From the NCBI GenBank assembly GCA_033064195.1, contig JARBJD010000024.1, positions 1 to 64,000 on the forward strand: a stretch of 64,000 nucleotides of DNA, read 5' to 3'. The position numbers and the translations under genes were made by a program. A model generated the notes under the pieces. The model was not told the DNA's origin. It saw nothing but the letters and a program-made list of their open reading frames with translations, and made no database searches. This DNA is from Blattamonas nauphoetae. Lineage: Eukaryota; Preaxostyla; Oxymonadida. This document shows, one piece after another, positions 31,403-43,282 of this stretch. Each line of letters begins with the position of its first letter. The stretch's first letter is position 1.

Positions 31403-33766
31403 AAACAGACATGAACCAGCGCAAATTTCCTCCTGTTTCTGACACCTTTTGGACAACCAACACTGTTTGTGTGTGATCTTTGTCGGCTCTAGCATCACAT
31501 CGTGATTTCGTTTGCCGGAATGATGAGGATTCTCTCTCGCCAGTCTCCCTCGATGGTCGCCACACTATCCTCAACCTCACCCCTCCCACTGCTGAATTAT
31601 GAAAGACAATGCTCTTAATTCCTGGATCGTCTCACTAATCACCCCAGCGAATCCCTCCTCGCTCTCCCACGCGGAGAGAATTGCTGAAAGAAGAAATGAA
31701 GCGCAGCGCAAAATCACATCCAAACGATGCCCCTCTTCCAACTCAGACCTTTCGAGAGAATCTTCGGATGAACGTGGATAACAAAGGAAGAATGGAGAAG
31801 GGACTGGATCAAGCTGCGTGGAGGTGGTGCACGTCGCTGCGTCTGTTCAACGCCGATTTCATTGAATGGTTGAGGGTCAGCGTCGCCGAGCAGATGGAAC
31901 CGATCGCCGAATCGAGCAACCAGATCAGGGGTTCTCTGTGAAGTTTGAGACACCTGAACTGGACAAAACCCAACGAAAGTGGAAAGAAAGAGAGAAGATT
32001 GGAAAAGAAGTGGGAAGCGAGTGGTCGGATGACGTCTAGTTGGCTCCGAGTCTTCTGCGTCCATCGATGGATCATCGCCAGAAGAAACTAACATGATTGC
32101 CAGCCAGATCGGCCCAAGGATCCAGCGCAGACAGAAGAGATTGTGAAGTGAGACTTTCCGACAGAGAAATGGGAAGGCGCTCAAAGAACCGCTGATACTA
32201 AAGTCTTCGCTGCTCTCCCAGTCATCCTCTCCACATCGCCTTCCCGTCCTTCCGCTGAGCAGACGAGCAGACTCAGTTCATCAGAACACATCTGCTGTCA
32301 TTGGTCATGCATCCCAACTCCAACTTTCCTCGCTCGACTTCGTTCCTCTTCTCGGCCTCTTCCACTGCACTCCGCTGCGATCTACCACATTGCCCGACGC
32401 ACTCCACTCGCCATTCTTGTCACATGGATCGTCCCCTCTGACAATGAAGCACGGGGAGTACAACGCACTGGAAGTGCCATTGGGGTGTGGTTAGCTGATG
32501 CTTCTGTCGATGCTCACGGGACAGAACTGCGCGTGGGGAGGAAGATAAGCGGAGGATCGAAGCAGCGGATGCTTCTGGCACGTGTGTGCTACTCGATTCT
32601 GATGCAGTGTGAGGCCGACTGCAGCACACACTCAGTCTCTGATTCAGAATCAAACCCCAAGCGAGAAGGAGATGGCTATAGCGGCAGACGATGAGTGGTG
32701 ATTCTAGACAACCTAACATCAACGTACGATGTGCAAGTGTGAGACAGTTCAACTTGCCACGCACACAACCATCCGCTCGCAAGTCGGTTTGAGAGGGTGG
32801 TGGAAATATGGAGGGAAGGCTGGAGAGAGTCCAGATGGTGCGAGAAGAGGGGAGGGAGGAGGAGAAGGCGATCTGGATGCGAATGAAGCCGCAGACGAGA
32901 CAATGAGATCACTCCGCGCGAGTGAATGTTGGTGTCCTCTTCCAGTCGCCACCATTTCTGTCTGTTCGTCGCTTCCACTCTGCTTTCCTCTCCGTGTGTG
33001 TGGATGAAAGCACGAAGCCACTGCGCTTTCGGAGAAGAGGGAATGACATGATGAGATTTCAGCGAGATTGATGGACCTCAACACACTTGAAAGCGGATCG
33101 GACATCGCAATGAATCCAGCATTCGCATGAAGCGCGAGTCATGATCGGACCGTCAGCGATTCATTTTGGGAGTGCTTGTCACCTCGCTCTGGAGACACAC
33201 ACCCACAAATTGGATCTCAACAGTCGACGACAACATTCTGCCAGATGGGTCTTCTCAGAACAGATCGAATGAGGAGGGATTGAGAATGAGAGAACAGCTG
33301 AATGAACAATGGACGTCCTGACACGTCGATCACCATTGTTCCCCAAAATGTTAGATTGCCACATCAACGCTGCTCTGATCGCAGAATGATGGCCTCTCTG
33401 AATGATTGGTGCCTCAGTCACATCGAAACTCGTTCACAATCAGCACACCCAAAATCGTCAGTTCCACATCCTCTCCCTCGTCCTCGGCAGGCGATGACAG
33501 GATTCGGCCGTCGCATTCTCTGCATTCTCTGCGTTTGTTGGATAGATGTCCACTTCTCGTTCAGCTTGATGCAGAAGACACGATTGTGGACTGACCTTCG
33601 ACACCGATTGACTCTGCTCGGCGCCAACTCCAACATGATCCGAGAAACCATTGTTCCCCACCATCAGCATTCTTCATTCTTGGGTGATATCAGACTTCAT
33701 TGGTTACTTTTTAACTGTCCCTTTTGGATGTCCATTTCGTCTGAATATCTTTCTTTGACACTTTTC
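31403..33766. other. Long spacer with decayed gene remnants
   Basis: 31403-31575 is family A tail variant B. Beyond it several frames on both strands are open for 60-170 codons (for example 31714-32184 minus with SSGDDPSMDAEDSEP, 33302-33802 plus), none convincing. The segment around 32225-32290 resembles 36412-36480 (EEQ-LFIS-HLLS-like), so part of this spacer derives from the same lost gene as the spacer before the SPRY-type gene. I see no intact gene. Confidence 0.4.
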
Positions 33767-33787
33767 TCTGGCCCAAAACGAAAGATT
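33767..33787 (+). promoter_or_regulatory. Family A upstream element
   Basis: TCTGGCCCAAAACGAAAGAT, ending 19 bases before ATG 33807. Confidence 0.6.
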
Positions 33788-33806
33788 GAACCAAAATTCT
33801 GAAGGA

Positions 33807-34871
33807 ATGGGTGCTTTTGTCTCGAAGATATCCTCCTACACTGATTCTCCTTGCCCTGGTGTCTCTTCACACTGCTTTTCATGTATTTCAGACTGTTCTC
33901 ATTTCCTGAATTGGCAGTACAATCGAAATGAGTCTGAAGACGAAAAAACTGTTGTCTTTCGGTCTCTGGTTGCTACAGTGAAGTTCAAACCAGATCTTGA
34001 TGACTCTCTGGAAGGGAAAGCCGTGCAATTTCTCGAAACTGTGGATCCGGAGGACGAAAAATCGGCAGCAGCTTTTCTCAGCAACTTTGCATCGCCCTCT
34101 GATGATTCGACGACAAACTTCATACAGTCCATTGTGGTACTCATTTCTGCTACCAGTCAGGTCATTACAACAGCCACAATGAAGATGCTCAAATGTCTCT
34201 TCTTCTGGAGTTCAGCTGAAGTCCAACTTGCCCTCGTGAAAGCCAATCTGATCCCTCAAATCATTAATAATCTCAGTCCACAGTCTCTTTCTTTTGCTGA
34301 AACAGTTGATATCCACATCAACCTCATGGAAATCATTCAGATCACTCTCTGGCTCGCAACTCCGTTTGGTCTCACACAACTCGGATTTGAAGATGGGGAT
34401 GAACAACAAGCTGTGCACGAGACGGTTTTGACGCAAGTCGTGGCACCCTCGGAGAAGTATATTTGGGATTTGTGCGTGAACCGCTATTCGATCGTCGATG
34501 GTGACCAATCCAAATTTTTTCTGTTTCTCCTCGCCCGACTCGTCCAAATATGTCCTTGTTATCAACAGACAATGGAAATTGTTCTTCGTATGCCAGTCTT
34601 TCTCGCGATCCCGAGTTGTCTCACATTTTTCGAAAACGATGGCTCAATTTATACTTTTCTGCATGACATGATCGATTTTCAACGGAAATGGAACAAAACA
34701 AGGGGTGTCCAGCAACAGATGTGGAAGAAAGTGCTTCGAATGTTGAGAATGGAGGGCATCGAAGATGTGATTGAGGCAAAGCTGCGAAACAACAAAAACG
34801 CAATCATTGGAAGATGGATTGTTGCTCACTCGATCACGTGGAACAAACTGCTGGGCATGAACCTTCCGTGA
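33807..34871 (+). CDS. Family A protein, MGAFVSK N-terminus
   Basis: Intact, 354 residues. The leader is almost the same as at 24142 but position 4 is Phe, so Gly2 and Ser6 keep the myristoylation pattern while the palmitoylation cysteine is gone. Blocks: FLNWQYNRNESEDEKTVVFR, PEDEKSAAAFLSNFASPSDD, QVVAPSEKYIWDLCVNRYS, MPVFLAIPSCLTFFENDGS, MLRMEGIEDVIEAKLRNNKN, ending LLGMNLP. The upstream TTG frame extension is not used because the ATG is correctly placed after the upstream element. Confidence 0.85.
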   Translation: MGAFVSKISSYTDSPCPGVSSHCFSCISDCSHFLNWQYNRNESEDEKTVVFRSLVATVKFKPDLDDSLEGKAVQFLETVDPEDEKSAAAFLSNFASPSDDSTTNFIQSIVVLISATSQVITTATMKMLKCLFFWSSAEVQLALVKANLIPQIINNLSPQSLSFAETVDIHINLMEIIQITLWLATPFGLTQLGFEDGDEQQAVHETVLTQVVAPSEKYIWDLCVNRYSIVDGDQSKFFLFLLARLVQICPCYQQTMEIVLRMPVFLAIPSCLTFFENDGSIYTFLHDMIDFQRKWNKTRGVQQQMWKKVLRMLRMEGIEDVIEAKLRNNKNAIIGRWIVAHSITWNKLLGMNLP

Positions 34872-36718
34872 CGTGGATAGAATCAGACAAGAACCAGCGA
34901 ACCTTTCAAACAGTTTCTGACTTCTTTTGGACAACACCAATTGTGTTCTTGACAGTTTTCGCAATCTCAATCTTCCCCACGTCATCTCAGCTCTCCACTC
35001 TTGTTTTCTGGCCGATCCTTCGTCACATCACAAATAAATCCCAACCTTCTCCTCGCGAACAACCTTTCACACCTCACCGTATCTCTGATCCAACCCCTCC
35101 GCGGCATGGTCACGAGGGTAATAATCCGCACGCCCACAACTCTCTTCCCCTCTCTCGTAATTGCCCAGATTGGACGAGCCAAACGTCGAGTTCAGAATGC
35201 TCTGGATTTGGAGGCTGTTCAGAAGGACTCAGCCCAAAATGGAGTGGAAGCGATTGTTCTCGTTGATTTTGACGAAGCTGACGAAGGCGACACAACAGTC
35301 AAAAACAAAATTGATGAGAACATCCCATCGTCCAATGAAGGACAGTGACTGCCACTCTCTCCCTCGTGACTCGATCTTGCCGCCATTAAATCGATGTTAT
35401 ACTGTCATTCCGCCTCTGACCACAGACAACACGTTCTCTCTCTGCGGGGGAGTGGACAGCGGGACAATTGATACCCTTTGATCAAGATCTCCCTCGACAC
35501 CCCATCCCGACATGCACTCTCCTCTCCAAATCCATCGACAGTGTTCACGCACCCGCCTCAACCATCGCAGTGTCCCCGCATTTGGCTGATTGTGAATGTT
35601 GGGAGGAAGGAACGAGAAGCTTCTCTTGAACGACGTCGATTCATTTGTCCTGACAAACGAATCGTGTGAACAACACAAACACTAGCCGTGAAACTCCAAC
35701 AGACAACAATGACAAGTCACTCTGCACACGCTTAGAGTCAGTTGATGTTTGGTGGAGACGGGGTGGACTGGAATGCGGAGAGAATGACTGAACGACACCT
35801 GGCAGTTTCATTTCGTGGAATCAACCCTCTTCATCCGACCCCTGCGACTGTTCAACGTCACGTCTTGTCAAAAGCTGGAAATGAAACGACAATCGAGTTC
35901 AAATCTACATCCTCGCCGTCTTCGTCCTGCTCGCCAATCCATCACACTTCAGGGCAGTTGGCACCACAGCGCCAGTTGACGCACACATCAACCGCGAAAT
36001 GATCTTTCAGAAGGTCGTTCTTTCAATGTCGCAATTTCTGAACGTTCTGATCTCAAATCGGCCCATCCTCGGTAACCTCGGCAGACACTCCGGGGACTCA
36101 CTTTTCTTCGCCCTCGCCGACTTACCGAATGATCATCGGCTGTCTCCCCACACTTCGCCAAACTCAACCCCAACCGCACTCGAGAAAAGAACGTGATTGC
36201 TGCTCATCTGGTACTCTTGTTGACTCCTCCGCGACTGCGTCGACTGGCTTATTTATCGCACCAGCTGGAACGTTCACCATCCAATGCAGGACCACATCTC
36301 CAACACTCTGCTCGGAAAGAACAACATACCGGATTGAAGTTGCGATGAGAGTGTATAATTGTATGGTGCCGAGGTGGCTCGTTTATCGGCTCAGACATCT
36401 CCTTCACCACATCGCCTTCTCGTCCTTCGGCTGGACAGAAGAACAGGATTTGTTCATCAGTCCACATCTGCTGTCATTCGTCACTGTATCATTCGAAGAA
36501 ATGAACGACAACCATCAACGTCTCCATCTCATCTTCTGTTGATCTGTCTTCCCTCTCTCGTTCCTTGGTCGTTCATCATCGTTTTGATGTCCACAACACG
36601 TTTTGTCTCGTTCAAGGCCTCCTCTTCATTTCTGTATCGTCTAACTCATCACGATGGAATGGTTTGTTCTTCATTTAGGATGATTTCTTCATTTCAATCT
36701 CATTGTTTCACTCTTTTT
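34872..36718. other. Spacer with surface-gene remnants and shared leader
   Basis: 34872-34950 is family A tail. From 35000 to 36500 short frames on the plus strand look like pieces of surface-protein genes (LCGGVDSGTIDTL at about 35450; VIVNVGRKERE-like at about 35590), broken throughout. 36540-36720 is the leader shared with 30.1-30.29 kb. Confidence 0.4.
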
Positions 36719-36740
36719 CTCCGACCCATAATGAGTGATT
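36719..36740 (+). promoter_or_regulatory. Upstream element before the SPRY-type gene
   Basis: CTCCGACCCATAATGAGTGA matches the family A upstream element, here ahead of an unrelated gene. Confidence 0.5.
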
Positions 36741-36871
36741 GAACAACAATCGAGCGAAGATTGAGATAATCTATGAATGAAAATCAACCCTTCAAGTGAA
36801 ATGTTTCCCGTATCCATTGAAGTCTGGACTTCCTTCTTTATGTCATCTTCTTAAATTATCCTTGATGGCAG

Positions 36872-38611
36872 CCTTCATTTGGACCTAACTTTGGACACAA
36901 TCTGGACGACAAGAATCCTAGTCAAGTGTGCCGGTTCAATGACGATATTCTTTCTCAGACTGGATTGATTTCGGAAGAAGAACTGATGACACTCGGAAAA
37001 TCGATTGTCGATGGATCTGGTGAGCCCTTCGCGGTTTGTCATAATTTCCAATTTCATTCCTCCACAATCTTTTTTTCAATCATCTTCTTTCCATTTGTGC
37101 TTGTTCTCCCCCTTTTCCCATTTTTCCGCTTTCATTGATGATGTTGATGTTGATTTCTCAGATCCTTCACACAATCTGTGCTCGTTTCGGGATCGTTCCC
37201 AAATCCAGTTCAATCGACACTCGACACCAATCTAACCCATCACTCTGCATTCATCTATTATCTTCACTCTTCACTGGATGTTCTTCTCTTCTTTCATTCT
37301 TTCCTCTTCTCAATTCTTCGTTCTTTCTCCTCCAACTTTCATCTTCGTCCTCGCAGTTTCTTCCCAACTCTCGAAGCTTCCGCCTCCTTCCTCTCTTCAT
37401 AACCATCCTCCAACACCACCCTCCTTCTCTCCCACACCTCCTCTCATCTCCTCTCTGGCTCTCCCTTCCCACAATTCTCACTTCTCCTCCCCAATCTCCC
37501 TCAACTCTCCAAACACAACCACAACAATCACCACACAACGAAACCCAAATTGAGGAAGAACCTCATCTTCGACCTGTTCTCGCCTTCGTCAGCTCCATCC
37601 TCCAACTGTCCCTCACTTCTTCCCCACCCACTCCAATCCCAAACAAGACACTTCTGTCATCCTCTCTCACCGCCCTCTCTTCTCATCCCGATCCACTTGT
37701 CAAAGGCCATTCGGGTTCTGCTCTTCACTTCCTGTCACTCCTGGATGGTGCTTCCGACGAGACATCGATGCCTGTGGATGAACTTGTTGCCCAGCGAGAC
37801 GTACTTCTCACCCAAATAGGAGAGAAAGATTGGAAAATCGCACAAATGACAGATGCCCTTCAATGCCAAACTCAGCAGAACAAGGAGAAGGACGAGACAC
37901 TTGCCAAACAAACCACAACGATTGCCGATCAAGCGACGACGATTGCCGAGCTGACGAAGAAGCTCGATGAGTTTGTTGCAATGGAGAAGAGACTGAACGA
38001 CAAGCTGAGCACAACACATTCGAAAGTGGTGGCAGTGGAAGCACAGGTGACAGAAACAGCTAGGGATGTTAAACTGATTCAAGGGAGTGAAAATCCAGAG
38101 AATGCTATCACAGTTTGGGATCCAACTCACTTTCGGAAGGAAGGACGACGAATCACTAGTATCGTGACGGAAAACAAATCGTGCTTCTCCGACGAGATCA
38201 CGCGAGGGGTGTGGAGATTGTCGATTCAATGCGACACATCTTATTCAACCAGTTTCTTTCTTTTCTTTCATCTTTCCAGTCTTTGGTGTGATCGAATCGT
38301 CCCAAGTCGAACAATCCAAAACAGGGTATCTTAAGGATATGCCGTGGTCTTCAGTGTTTTGGTTGAAGTGGGGAGAAGTCATTCAAAGCGGAAAGACAAT
38401 CGCAAAAGCAAATCAGCCACCAAACGAGAACTCAGTTGTGACGCTTGAATTGGACATGAACAGACACACCCTCGTTCTGTTTGTGGACGGCCAGAGACAA
38501 CCACTCTCACTCCACAAAATCCCGCAGAAAGTCAGATTCGCTTTGTTCATCAGATCCTTGGACACATCGGCAGAAATATTATGTTTCGATGAGGTGTCTG
38601 TTCAAAAGTGA
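36872..38611 (+). CDS. Coiled-coil plus SPRY-like protein, multi-exon
   Basis: Likely a spliced gene. 37135-38251 encodes a Ser/Pro-rich N-part and a coiled coil (VAQRDVLLTQIGEKDWKIAQ, then QTTTIADQATTIAELTKKLDE), followed by the start of a SPRY-like fold (RGVWRLSIQC). The rest of that fold is at 38280-38611 (FGVIESSQVEQSKTGYL, LELDMNRHTLVLFVDGQ, VRFALFIRS). A 28-base GT-AG stretch with a pyrimidine tract (38252-38279) joins the two exactly in frame. Upstream, 36872-37019 is open (LISEEELMTLGKSIVDGSG) and followed by GTGAGC and, at 37161, a TTTCTCAG acceptor, but splicing these does not give the 37135 frame, so the 5' end is unresolved. Proteins of this architecture are common in oxymonads; the SPRY-like part would bind partner proteins. 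Confidence 0.55.
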
Positions 38612-39245
38612 TATGTCTCATTCATCTCATTTCAAGTTTAAGACTCGTATTCAGGGGTCGATCCTTCTGGATCCAACCAATTTGATCAAACCGACGCCGA
38701 AAATGGGGAACGATAGAGTGTTCGTCAGTGTCGTCCCCTTCTCGTTCAGCACAGCTCCATTCGATGATGAATGAGTCTGCGTGCTGACTGGTCGTGAAGG
38801 TGACGATTGTGAGATCGAAATGCAATTGTTCCGGGTTCTGAACAAGCGGGCAATGCGGGATCGAGAATGGCACTGCGAACACTCCTTTCGACATTCTGAG
38901 GCCACCCCTCCCTTTCAGCCAATTATCCTCGTCTCCATCCCACAACACCAAACCAACAACACTGGCTGATGTCTCGGCTGAGTCGAAGTACCAAACATAA
39001 CACTTCCCCCAAACAGCACGTTCACGTCCTGTTTCTGCGAGCTATCTTTTCTTGTCGCTTTCAGAATCATCTCTTTCAGTCGCAGGGTCGGGCATCGCTG
39101 TGAGGGTCACGAGAGGAGACATAGTTCGGGAATGGGAGAAGTTGGGGACAAATGAGGAATGGGGACAGAATCAGACGAGATGAAGAATAGCAGATGCAGA
39201 AGTGTGGTCGCTTCGAATGAACGGTTTCCAGTATGTACCATCCTG
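38612..39245. other. Duplicated surface-gene remnant
   Basis: 38938-39245 is nearly identical to 45721-46035, both lying next to a minisatellite array in the same orientation. On the minus strand it reads FDSAETSASVVGLVLWDGD-like, a piece of surface-protein sequence. Broken; no intact gene. Confidence 0.5.
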
Positions 39246-39640
39246 AGTGTGGTGAGGGAGAGGCAGAGTGGAGTGGGAGGGTGCGGGTGACGAGGGAGAG
39301 GCAGAGGGGAGTGGGAGGGTGCGGGTGGTGAGGGAGAAGGAGAGGGGAGTGGGAGGGTGTGGATGGTGAGGGAGAGGCAGAGGGGAGTGGGAGGGTGTGG
39401 GTGGTGAGGGAGAGGCAGAGGGGAGTGGTAGGGTGCGGGTGGTGAAGGAGAGGCAGAGGGGAGTGGGAGGGTGTGGATGGTGAGGGAGAGGCAGAGGGGA
39501 GTGGGAGGGTGTGGGTGGTGAGGGAGAGGCAGAGGGGAGTGGGGGGTGTAGGTGGTGAGGGAGAGGCAGGGGAGTGGGAGGGTGTGAGTGGTGAGGGAGA
39601 GGCAGAGGGGAATGGGAGGGTGTGGGTGGAGAGGGAGAGA
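39246..39640 (-). repeat. 38-bp minisatellite array, G-rich on plus strand
   Basis: About ten units of the same satellite as at 25480, inverted. Each unit contains GGGGAGTGGGAGGGTGTGGG, four G-runs with short loops. Confidence 0.9.
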
Positions 39641-39682
39641 AGGCGAGTCAGAAGCTGCTCCAGTTCCGGCGCAGATTGAGGT

Positions 39683-39976
39683 TTGGCGTTCACTTCAGCT
39701 CGGACACAGCCGCAATGTCTTGTGATAAATCATGTTGGAAAAAATGGATTTGAGTGTGGAGTTGAGTTGGTTGGTCTGGAAGTGACGTGTGGAATGCATC
39801 GAGACTCCGTGTTGGTGCGGCTGATGGAGAATGAACTGACAGATAGCTGGGATGTCTTGATGGTACAACTAAAACACTGCCTTGGCATATTTGAGGCTTT
39901 GTCTGTTCTTGCTCGTGTGCAATTGTCCCAATCGAATGGGATGAATGAAGTGGTGATGCAGTTGCCACTGAACTGA
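39683..39976 (+). CDS. Hypothetical 97-residue protein
   Basis: An uninterrupted frame with an N-terminal Thr/Gln-rich part and an amphipathic remainder (VRLMENELTDSWDVLMVQLKH). It stops 10 bases before the target duplication of the hAT-like element at 39994. No recognised family, no upstream element. It may be a chance frame or the remnant of a longer gene. Confidence 0.3.
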   Translation: MAFTSARTQPQCLVINHVGKNGFECGVELVGLEVTCGMHRDSVLVRLMENELTDSWDVLMVQLKHCLGIFEALSVLARVQLSQSNGMNEVVMQLPLN

Positions 39977-39993
39977 TTGAAGTGGGTCATGGA

Positions 39994-42900
39994 CAGACCT
40001 TTGATACATGAGATCGATCAAGCAGAAACTGAGATCGATCGATCTCAGTTCCGGTTTTTGGGACTGAGATCAATGACTTAATTAGGCGTATCTATATTTG
40101 TCTCATTGTTGTGTCAATTGGTCAAAATAAGAATCTTGAAAAAGCGAAATGGTTGTAGTGTGATAGAATGAACACTGAAAAGAGGGTAAAAAACGTCTTC
40201 TCTCCATTTCGCACTCTTCTCGAAGTTGCTTTCGATGCATAATCATTCAGTCCATCCGATCGCCACGTGTTGCTCATTCCACCTCTCGCTGTCCATCCAT
40301 CAGACGGAGAAGGCGTCGATTCGGGAAGAAGACGGGGAACAGCGAACGGTCGATGCAACAACACAGAATCAGAGTGAGTGGGGGTGTCTGTTTGGTTCAC
40401 GAGACATCCTTCTCTCGACACATCCACTCTGCCCTTCTCTCCGCTTCCTGATGTGATTTTCGTGATGTCGTGAGTGAGGTCCAGCTCTGAGTGGAGGACA
40501 GCAGATGTCTGAACTTCCATTGTCGACGGAAGTGCGTGTTTCAGATGCTTGTCCGCCTCGTTCAGGCTTCTGCACGGGAAATCAGCCTCGCCACACCACA
40601 TCCCATCCTTCTCTGTTCCACTCACAACCACAGTCTCTCCGTCGAATGCGTTCGGGTAGAGAAGGAGAGTGGACCAGCTCCCATCACGAAGATTCGAACG
40701 GCATCGGATGCTCCGTTCTTCACGTTCGAAAAGTCAACTTTCTTCAGTCGGAGAGAATCAGCTCCTTCGATCTGCACAACCCCATCAACTGATCCATCCA
40801 CATTCAGATTCGAGAATTCCACTTCTTCCATTTCAATCCTCATTTGGTCCGTCGCTGAGTTGGAGGCAGATGAGGAGAGAGGAGAAGAACAGACGAGAGG
40901 GACAGTGAGTTGAGATTGATCGGTGGCAGTGAACGAAGATGGCGAGATGACGAGTGTTCCAGCTGAGCAAGAGAGGAGTGGGCGAGACAAGGCCACGTTC
41001 AGCTTCCCACACGAAGGGAACGTTCGATAGCTCAACACGTCCTTCCAACGCGAGTCTGAGAAAGAAGCGATCGTTCTTCCGACAGTTGGATCCAAAGGAG
41101 AATGGAAGGCGTAACTGGATCGGGTGTCAGTGCTCCCAAAGATTGTGAAGCAGACAAGCTTTTGTTGAACGGGCTTGGCGGGAGTGTCAGTTTTGAGAGT
41201 GGGGATGGTGGACTGGGTGTGAGCATCGACGTTGGAGTGGGAACGGGCGGCGATCCAAAAGGCGAGGAAGACGCTTGGGCATCGTTTCTCCTTTTCTCCT
41301 TCCCCTCCTTCCGCATGCGAGTCGTCTCAGTGATGAATGCGGTCACCCCAATGTCGATCTCGCGGGAAATCAATCGACTCACAAGATTTTCTGTTCGAGT
41401 TAGAATCTGTGACTTGTCAGTTGTCTTCTCATCCTTCGCATCTGTTTCCTTGTCCACATGAATCACCACATTCTCAATCACCGAGCGTCCAAACGACATC
41501 ACAAAGGACATCATTATCTATGCATCGTTCTTGGATAGTGTGGATCCGCCGAGTGATTTGAGAACAGGCGGAGTGATTCCTTCGACCTGAAAGAGTGTGT
41601 CTCCCAAGCACGCCACAAACTCCTGTCTGATCATCCTCTCCGCGTCACGACACTCCATCATGAACAGATAGGCAGGTGTCCCCACAATGGATTTGAGAGG
41701 CGTCCCGTTGTCGATCGAGACGTCCAAATCGTTTTCTTGTTCCTCCACGCGAGATGTCTCTCTTCTTTTATTTTGATCAGAATTCCGTGGTTTGAATATG
41801 ATTGTGAGTGCGATTCAGACTTGTGTTGGGAAGGAGAAGGAGTGTGAAGTGCGTGTGAGAGTGGACGAGGCGAGGTGGAGTGAGAATCGAAATGCGAAGA
41901 GTCGATGGTTTGCGGCAGAGGAGAGCGGAGGTCGGTGAGAGAGTGGTGGGAGGATGGTGGGGAGGGTGAGTCTGGGACAGCCAAGTGTTGTGAGTGAGGT
42001 GGTGTCAAGAGTGGAGAATGATGTTTCTGTGTGCTCCAATCTCACGCTGTTCCGACAGTACGTCTGTTCTTTCCCATTCAGCGTCGTTTTCGGAGCGGGA
42101 ATGCACAAGACCGCCACTCAATCGCCCAAATTCCAGATCGCTCATCCGAAGCTGGTCCTGTAAAAAATGAGTGTGAATTCAAAATGAAAAGAGACAAATT
42201 GAAGGCAAAAACGATGAAAAGTCGAGAGAGACCGAATAGGGTTAATAGAAGACAAGAAGGTTCGCAACACAAACTTGGATCAGCTCCTCACTCAAAATGT
42301 CCTGCTTGTCACTAAAACGAGTGTGGTTTGCACTCTCTCCGTCTTCTGAGATGTTTTCTTCGTCAATTTGTCCGATATCACCACTTTTGGGACCATCCCG
42401 TTTTGACAGTTCTTCGCTCATCTTCGACACCCGTCTTCGGCTCGGCATGTCATGGAGCGTCACTTGCTGGACATGTGGAGACTGATCCACCGCACATCAC
42501 AAATGCTGCCTGCTGAGGGTATGGTAGAGCAGAATCAGCAACGAAAAGAAAGAAGAGCGAGGACTGTTGGAAACGATAAATGAAAAGTGCGATTGTTCAG
42601 AAAAGGAGAGCACACAGTCAGTCAGGAGGGTCTGTAGAGACTGGTTCTTCAGTGTGAACACTTTCCGGACCTTGAACAGAAGCGACTCGGAGACAGAGTG
42701 GAGCGACAGATACGAGTCGTGGAAGAGAACAGACACCAGATTTGGAAGGTCGAACACCAAATTGAGCCACTGCACACAAGAGTCAGAGAGTGACATCCAG
42801 TTAGGCCAGAGATTTCGTTTCCAGACTTGAACGAAGGGAGAATTTGAAAGATAAGGAAATAAATGGAAATGAAAAGAGAAAATGGAAAAGAATGTTGAAG

Positions 42901-43274
42901 TATAGAAGAAAAAGGATATAATGAAAAGAAATCTTGAAGACTAATAAACAATAGAACAACGAATGCAAACCTGCTGAATAAATCATTCTAAGAGAGAAAT
43001 AATCGTCAAGAAATGGTATATGAGATCCGTCGCGGTGGAATTAATAATTTTTTTGATAAACAAGCGTGATTCATCCAGTTCTTCAATCGGATCGGGAAGA
43101 AGAATTATTGTGGGATGATTCATCTCGAGATTTCAATGAAAGTGCTTATAAACAAAATTCAACACGGATAGTGGGTCTTTTACTTCGGTATTTCGAGTTT
43201 TATGAGAATTTGAACACTAGTTATTTTCTGAGATCAAAAAAGCTGAGATCGATGAGATCAGTCTCAAAGGTCTG
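39994..43274. mobile_element. hAT-like element with enclosed gene remnants
   Basis: A 3281-bp element with terminal CAGACCTTTGA...TCAAAGGTCTG and exact 8-bp duplications GTCATGGA (39986-39993, 43275-43282). Both ends carry several TGAGATC/GATCTCA boxes, plausible transposase-binding sites. Its last 227 bp match window bases 1-226. No transposase is recognised; a short frame near the right end (about 43066-43300, EELLWDDSSRDFNE) is conserved in the other copy. The interior is filled by minus-strand remnants of a host-type gene (40122-42800). Confidence 0.85.
40122..42800 (-). pseudogene. Surface-protein-type gene remnants inside hAT element
   Basis: Minus-strand pieces. 40122-40631 has SGTEKDGMWCGEADFPCRSL and ITSGSGEKGRVDVSREGCLVN, typical of oxymonad pectin-lyase-like surface proteins, and 40622-41095 continues the type (VEFSNLNVDGSVDGVVQIEG). 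41032-41748 is one long frame (VSIDNGTPLKSIVGTPAYLF ... MSFVMSFGRSVIENVVIHVD) with a single in-frame TAG at 41518-41520 after LSKNDA; I do not recognise that domain. 42242-42490 and 42497-42796 are further open pieces of unclear relation. At least three frame changes separate the pieces, so the whole is a pseudogene or a multi-exon gene in decay. Confidence 0.55.
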
Positions 43275-43282
43275 GTCATGGA

